Part shown: positions 60,106-64,000 of the stretch, one piece after another | How the letters are laid out: each line of letters opens with the position of its first letter | Position numbering within the stretch: the first letter of the stretch is position 1 | NCBI GenBank assembly: GCA_044353905.1 | Contig: JBILBA010000003.1 | Span: 1 to 64,000 of the forward strand | Source: MWH-TA3 sp044353905 | GTDB lineage: Bacteria > Actinomycetota > Actinomycetes > Actinomycetales > Microbacteriaceae | Direction of reading: 5' to 3' | Length of the DNA stretch: 64,000 nt | Notes under the pieces: model-generated | Seen by the model: the letters and a program-made list of their open reading frames with translations, nothing else | Database searches by the model: none | Told to the model about the DNA's origin: nothing | Position numbers and translations under genes: made by a program

Positions 60106-60860
60106 GACGCCTCCACGAGAAAACGGTCGTACCCTTCGTCTTCGAGACGGTCGGCGAGCTCTGGGCCGCCTTCTTCGGCGATCTTCCCGTTGACGAAAAC
60201 GTGCACGAAGTCGGGGCGGATGTATCGGAGGATTCGGGTGTAGTGGGTGATCAAGAGAACACCCATGTCGGTGTTCGTCTTGACCCGATTGACGCCCTCA
60301 GAGACGACCTTGAGAGCGTCGACATCGAGCCCAGAATCGGTCTCGTCGAGAACGGCGAACACGGGCTTGAGAAGTTCCATCTGGACGATCTCGTGGCGCT
60401 TCTTCTCGCCACCAGAGAAACCTTCGTTGACGTTTCGACCAGCGAATGACTCGTCCATTTTCAGGTCCGTCATCGCTTTCTTGACTTCTTTGCCCCACGT
60501 GCGGAGGCTGGGGGCCTCGCCGTCAATCGCCGTCTTGGCGGTCCGAAGGAAGTTCGAGACCGACACTCCGGGGATCTCGACCGGATACTGCATCGCAAGG
60601 AACAGGCCGGCACGGGCGCGTTCGTCGACGCTCATCGCGAGAACATCCTGTCCGTCGAGCAGGATTTGTCCAGAGCTGACCTTGTATCGAGGGTGACCCG
60701 CGATTGTGTAGGCGAGAGTCGACTTCCCAGAGCCGTTTGGCCCCATGATCGCGTGGGTTTCACCCGAGTTAATCGTCAGGGTCACACCAGTGAGGATTTC
60801 TTTGGTGCCGCCGTCGACGTCAATCGAGACGTGGAGGTCAATGATCTGCAGGGTAGCCAT
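60102..60860 (-). CDS. sufC: Fe-S cluster assembly ATPase SufC
   Basis: ABC-type ATPase of the SufBCD scaffold, 252 residues. Walker A GPNGSGKSTLAYTI, signature FSGGEKKRHEI, Walker B FAVLDETDSGLD. It energises cluster assembly on SufB-SufD. It begins 2 bases after the Rieske-type ferredoxin gene. Confidence 0.97.
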   Translation of the reverse strand: MATLQIIDLHVSIDVDGGTKEILTGVTLTINSGETHAIMGPNGSGKSTLAYTIAGHPRYKVSSGQILLDGQDVLAMSVDERARAGLFLAMQYPVEIPGVSVSNFLRTAKTAIDGEAPSLRTWGKEVKKAMTDLKMDESFAGRNVNEGFSGGEKKRHEIVQMELLKPVFAVLDETDSGLDVDALKVVSEGVNRVKTNTDMGVLLITHYTRILRYIRPDFVHVFVNGKIAEEGGPELADRLEDEGYDRFLVEAS

Positions 60861-60862
60861 GA

Positions 60863-61183
60863 TTACTTTCGCGTAGTGGTGTCAACGTAAATGTCTGAAC
60901 CGTCGATTTCGACGGTGTAGACGGGTACCGGCTCGAATGCCGGAAAATTGCGTGGTGCTCCATCGGCGAGCCCGAACTTGGAGCCGTGTGCCCAGCACTC
61001 GATTGTGTCGTCTTCGACGAAACCATCCGACAACGAGATGTCGCCGTGCGAGCAGCGGTCGCCAATCGCGTGGACCTCGCCCGTCGATTCGCGAACGACG
61101 GCGATGGGAAGGTCATCGACCACGACCTTGATGGACTTACCAGGCGCCAATGAATCGAGCGTGGCGACGAGTTCGCGAGTCAT
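60863..61183 (-). CDS. Rieske-type ferredoxin in the suf operon
   Basis: Small 2Fe-2S ferredoxin of 106 residues (bphF-like). The two ligand pairs are visible: CSH in GDRCSHGDISL and CWAH in IECWAHGSKFGL. It probably supplies electrons in, or is a client of, the Suf system; such ferredoxins are regular members of actinobacterial suf operons. It overlaps sufD by 4 bases. Confidence 0.93.
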   Translation of the reverse strand: MTRELVATLDSLAPGKSIKVVVDDLPIAVVRESTGEVHAIGDRCSHGDISLSDGFVEDDTIECWAHGSKFGLADGAPRNFPAFEPVPVYTVEIDGSDIYVDTTTRK

Positions 61184-62322
61184 GCGTTCTCCTCCACGGC
61201 GTCGAGGACCTCTGCGAGGATCTCGGTCAGGCGTTCCTGCAGGCTTGGGATTCCGATGTGATCGACAATCTCCACGAGGAACCCAAGTGCGACGAGTCGA
61301 CGTGCTTCTGACTCGGTAATACCACGGGCTTGGAGGTAGAAAAGGTGCTCGTCGTCCAAGCGCCCGGTGGCACTTGCGTGACCTGCTCCGGCAATATCAC
61401 CCGTCTCGATTTCGAGGTTGGGGACCGAGTCCGCACGGGCACCGTCGGACAAAACGAGGTTTCGGTTCGCCTCGTAGGAGTCCGTTCCGGTTGCAGCCGG
61501 ACCAATCAGGACGTCGCCAACCCAGACCGTGCGTGTTCCCTTGCCGTGCAGAGCGCCCTTGTACAACACGTTCGACTTCGTTTGCGCCGCCTTGTGGTGC
61601 ACGAATACTTGGTGTTCGATGTGGCGGCCGCGGTCGGCGAAGTACAACCCGTAGGACTCGACACTCGAACCGACACCCGAAAGGGTGATGGCTGGATTGA
61701 CCCGCTGAACGGCGCCACCCAGCGAAATAAGAATGTGGTCGACGTGGGCGTCCTTATCGACCCGAACAAAGTGCGACGAGGCGTGTAGTGCGGTGGAGTC
61801 CCACTCATTCAGATGAATCACCCGTGCGTTGGAACCGTCGTGCGCGATGATTTCGACGTTCTCGGCCAGGGATGCTGCTCCAGTGTTGGCGATGATCACC
61901 GAACGGTGCGTGTTGGCAGTGAACTCGAGGACGAGATGCGCGGCACGAACACCGTCAATGTCACGGTCAATGACAACCGGGTCGCCCTCTCCGTCGATGC
62001 GAACATGCAGGGCGTCTTCGGTCATTGACCAGGCGCGAGCAGAGATGCGATCTTCGGGAAGCCCTGCTTTACCGGCGATCGAGGCCATCGGCACCCAGAT
62101 GTGAGTCGCGCCGGTCACCGTTACGTCGTAATGCCCGCCGTCCAAGTCGCCGTCGGCCAGAGCGCCGAGTGCATCGATCGGGCTGAGGCGCCATTCGAGT
62201 TGTCGTGCCGAAATCGCGGGAAAGTCCTCTGGATGTGCCGACGCGAAACGCTCGTTACGAGTTTGAACGGGCATTTCCGACCATTCGGGCGCCACGGAAG
62301 GACTAGTCGAGGTTTCCGTCAT
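61180..62322 (-). CDS. sufD: Fe-S cluster assembly protein SufD
   Basis: Beta-helical scaffold partner of SufB, 380 residues. VYGL-type core with LYKGALHGKGTRTVWVGDV, PNLEIETGDIAGAGHASATG and the late FYLQARGITESEARRLV, which is the SufB/D family C-terminal signature. The conserved His in GHASATG is present. It starts one base inside the sufB stop. Confidence 0.96.
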   Translation of the reverse strand: MTETSTSPSVAPEWSEMPVQTRNERFASAHPEDFPAISARQLEWRLSPIDALGALADGDLDGGHYDVTVTGATHIWVPMASIAGKAGLPEDRISARAWSMTEDALHVRIDGEGDPVVIDRDIDGVRAAHLVLEFTANTHRSVIIANTGAASLAENVEIIAHDGSNARVIHLNEWDSTALHASSHFVRVDKDAHVDHILISLGGAVQRVNPAITLSGVGSSVESYGLYFADRGRHIEHQVFVHHKAAQTKSNVLYKGALHGKGTRTVWVGDVLIGPAATGTDSYEANRNLVLSDGARADSVPNLEIETGDIAGAGHASATGRLDDEHLFYLQARGITESEARRLVALGFLVEIVDHIGIPSLQERLTEILAEVLDAVEENA

Positions 62323-63740
62323 TAGCCGACTGAACCTTCCATGTTCATTTCGATGAGTTTGTTGAGTTCGAGAGCGTATTCCATCGGCAGTTCGCGCGCG
62401 ATGGGCTCGATGAATCCGCGGACGATCATCGCCATCGCTTCGTCTTCCGGCATTCCACGCGACTGCAGGTAGAACAACTGCTCTTCACTGACCCGTGAGA
62501 CGGTCGCCTCGTGACCGAGGTGTACGTCGTCGACGCGAATGTCGATTGCGGGATAGGTGTCGCTTCGCGAGATGGTGTCGACGAGAAGAGCGTCACAACG
62601 AACGGTGTTCGCCGAGTGGTGAGCCTTTTCGCCCATTCGCACTTCGCCGCGGTAACCAGCACGTCCTCCGCCACGAGCAATCGACTTCGAGATAATCGAG
62701 GACGTAGTGTTTGGGGCGAGGTGAATCATCTTGGCGCCAGCGTCTTGGTGTTGCCCAGGTCCGGCGAACGCGACCGAGAGGGTTTCACCCTTGGCGTGCT
62801 CCCCCACGAGGAAAATCGACGGGTATTTCATCGTGACCTTGGAGCCGATGTTTCCGTCGACCCATTCCATCGTTGCGCGCTCGTGCGCCACGGCGCGTTT
62901 GGTAACGAGGTTGTAGACATTTGTCGACCAGTTCTGGATGGTCGTGTACCGAACGCGTGCGCCCTTCTTGACGACGATCTCGACGACGGCCGAGTGAAGT
63001 GAATCAGACTTGTAGATGGGCGCGGTGCAGCCCTCGATGTAATGGATGTACGAGTCCTCGTCCGCGATAATCAGCGTGCGCTCGAACTGGCCCATGTTTT
63101 CGGTGTTGATTCGGAAGTATGCCTGCAACGGGATTTCGACGTGAACACCCTTGGGGACGTACACGAACGAACCGCCCGACCAAACCGCAGTGTTCAGTGC
63201 GGCGAACTTGTTGTCACCACTCGGGATGATCGTTCCGAAGTATTCCTTGAAGATCTCAGGGTGCTCGCGAAGTGCGGTGTCGGTGTCGAGGAACAGCACG
63301 CCCTGCTGTTCGAGGTCTTCGCGAATCTGGTGATAGACCACTTCGGATTCGTATTGCGCGGCGACACCGGCGACGAGGCGCTGGCGTTCTGCCTCGGGAA
63401 TTCCAAGGCGCTCATAGGTTTTCCGAATGTCTTCCGGAAGGTCTTCCCACGACTGCGCCTGGCGCTCGGTGGACTTGACGAAGTACTTGATGTTGTCGAA
63501 ATCGATCGCCGACAGGTCAGCGCCCCAGTTCGGCATGGGCTTTGTGAAGAAAAGGTCGAGGGCCTTGAGGCGACGCTCGAGCATCCACTCGGGCTCGTTC
63601 TTTCGAGCCGAGATGTCCCTAACAACGTCCGCATTGATGCCGCGACGCGCGCTGGCGCCTGCCGAATCGGAGTCGTGCCACCCGAACTCGTACTGACCGA
63701 GTCCGTCGAGTTCCGGTCGGTCAACAATGATGTCGCCCAT
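62322..63740 (-). CDS. sufB: Fe-S cluster assembly protein SufB
   Basis: Main scaffold of the Suf pathway, 472 residues. YFGTIIPSGDNKFAALNTAV, GGSFVYVPKGVHVEIPLQAY, and the C-terminal FYLQSRGMPEDEAMAMIV are conserved. The cluster/persulfide region includes EGCTAPIY with the conserved Cys. AAAGGGA lies before the ATG. It leads the operon sufB-sufD-ferredoxin-sufC-sufT; no sufR, sufS or sufU is beside it in this window. Confidence 0.97.
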   Translation of the reverse strand: MGDIIVDRPELDGLGQYEFGWHDSDSAGASARRGINADVVRDISARKNEPEWMLERRLKALDLFFTKPMPNWGADLSAIDFDNIKYFVKSTERQAQSWEDLPEDIRKTYERLGIPEAERQRLVAGVAAQYESEVVYHQIREDLEQQGVLFLDTDTALREHPEIFKEYFGTIIPSGDNKFAALNTAVWSGGSFVYVPKGVHVEIPLQAYFRINTENMGQFERTLIIADEDSYIHYIEGCTAPIYKSDSLHSAVVEIVVKKGARVRYTTIQNWSTNVYNLVTKRAVAHERATMEWVDGNIGSKVTMKYPSIFLVGEHAKGETLSVAFAGPGQHQDAGAKMIHLAPNTTSSIISKSIARGGGRAGYRGEVRMGEKAHHSANTVRCDALLVDTISRSDTYPAIDIRVDDVHLGHEATVSRVSEEQLFYLQSRGMPEDEAMAMIVRGFIEPIARELPMEYALELNKLIEMNMEGSVG

Positions 63741-63785
63741 GATTGATTCCCTTTCTCGTCTACAACACGTTCATCGTGCCGACGA

Positions 63786-63802
63786 ACCGCACGGCGTGCG
63801 GT
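63786..63802. promoter_or_regulatory. Perfect inverted repeat in the sufB leader/promoter
   Basis: ACCGCACGGCGTGCGGT has 7-base arms with a 3-base centre. On the minus strand it follows TAGTCT/TATGTT boxes (63806-63816) by a few bases, so it lies at or just after the likely transcription start of sufB. It may be an operator or a leader hairpin. Confidence 0.5.
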
Positions 63803-63859
63803 GCGAACATAGACTAGAAACCGCCAAGCTCGCTCTCTCATCCTACCCGTTAGGCATCA

Positions 63860-64000
63860 ATGCGCTTCCCTTTCCCGACGTCTTTGCAGGACCGATCCGT
63901 GCGAATTGTCGTCTGGCTGTCGCTGATTGCTCAATCAGGAATCGCCGTCACGGGAGCATTTGTGCGGCTAACCGCATCGGGGTTGGGCTGTCCGACCTGG
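63860..64000 (+). CDS. ctaA: Heme A synthase CtaA (COX15), 5' part only
   Basis: The first 47 codons are visible; the gene runs out of the window. After a short basic N terminus (MRFPFPTSLQDRSVR), a membrane helix begins (IVVWLSLIAQSGIAVTGAFV) and runs into VRLTASGLGCPTW, the standard heme A synthase signature. It oxidises heme O to heme A for the aa3 oxidase. It diverges from sufB across a 119-base gap, the usual Microbacteriaceae arrangement. Confidence 0.9.
   Translation, partial: MRFPFPTSLQDRSVRIVVWLSLIAQSGIAVTGAFVRLTASGLGCPTW

Noticed and set aside
1..64000. CRISPR arrays, prophage or insertion sequences
   Set aside because: No regularly spaced repeats, transposase or phage-like genes were seen; nearly all DNA is housekeeping genes in conserved order.

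Overview
The window is 64 kb of gene-dense chromosome with a visibly high GC content and many GTG/TTG starts. Gene order points to an actinobacterium, most likely a small-genome member of Microbacteriaceae. The evidence is a dcw cluster ending in sepF-yggT-divIVA, an actinobacterial bcc-aa3 respiratory cluster, RbpA, PafBC-TatAC-HelY, an ImuA'-ImuB-DnaE2 cassette, and sufBD-ferredoxin-sufC-sufT beside ctaA. The species cannot be named from the sequence alone. No stretch longer than about 130 bases lacks a gene. I saw no insertion sequence, prophage or CRISPR array.

Layout. 1-9.4 kb: murD (cut by the window edge), ftsW, murG, murC, ftsQ, ftsZ, yggS, sepF, yggT, divIVA and an rluD-type gene, all rightward and mostly overlapping by a few bases. 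9.5-17.5 kb: dnaE1, a flavin reductase, nrdR, pyrD, a DUF3043 protein, an M20 dipeptidase and an ErpA-type Fe-S carrier. 17.6-25.1 kb: the respiratory module, with ctaC-ctaD-ctaF and a small membrane protein rightward, facing ctaE-qcrC-qcrA-qcrB leftward across a bidirectional terminator. 25.2-29.5 kb: trpD, Nudix, YczE-like, SDR, GDPD and rbpA. 29.5-39.7 kb, leftward: HAD phosphatase and trmI; a two-domain FKBP lipoprotein; pafB-pafC-tatA-tatC-helY-lnt-ppm. 39.8-43 kb: PAC2, uppP, an M20 hydrolase and tRNA-Leu(GAG). 43-49.5 kb: the damage-inducible mutagenesis cassette imuA'-imuB-dnaE2, facing dinB. 49.5-54.8 kb: a SPOUT methyltransferase, DUF805, histidine phosphatase, YbaK, AlkD, alpha/beta hydrolase, a DEDDh exonuclease and L31. 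54.8-64 kb: ABC ATPase, serB, fabG, DUF3099, SURF1, ABC-F, the suf operon (leftward) and the start of ctaA.

How they fit together. The dcw genes build septal peptidoglycan and the division machinery; uppP recycles the lipid carrier. The cta/qcr genes, SURF1 and ctaA make the cytochrome bcc-aa3 branch, and suf/erpA/sufT supply Fe-S clusters, including for the Rieske protein. Lnt and Ppm handle lipoprotein acylation and polyprenol-mannose. HelY, PafBC, AlkD, DinB and the Imu cassette form a sizeable DNA/RNA stress complement.

The most interesting signal is the imuA' control region. A -10 box, a PafBC-type (RecA-independent damage promoter) -26 element at the expected spacing, a perfect LexA palindrome and the ATG start codon are packed into about 40 bases, implying a leaderless, dually controlled mutasome transcript. 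The PafBC genes that could act on it lie 6 kb away, in a locus from which the whole Pup-proteasome gene set is missing. Other genome-wide-looking traits are compact convergent gene ends (seven of eleven pairs overlap) and many apparent leaderless promoters.
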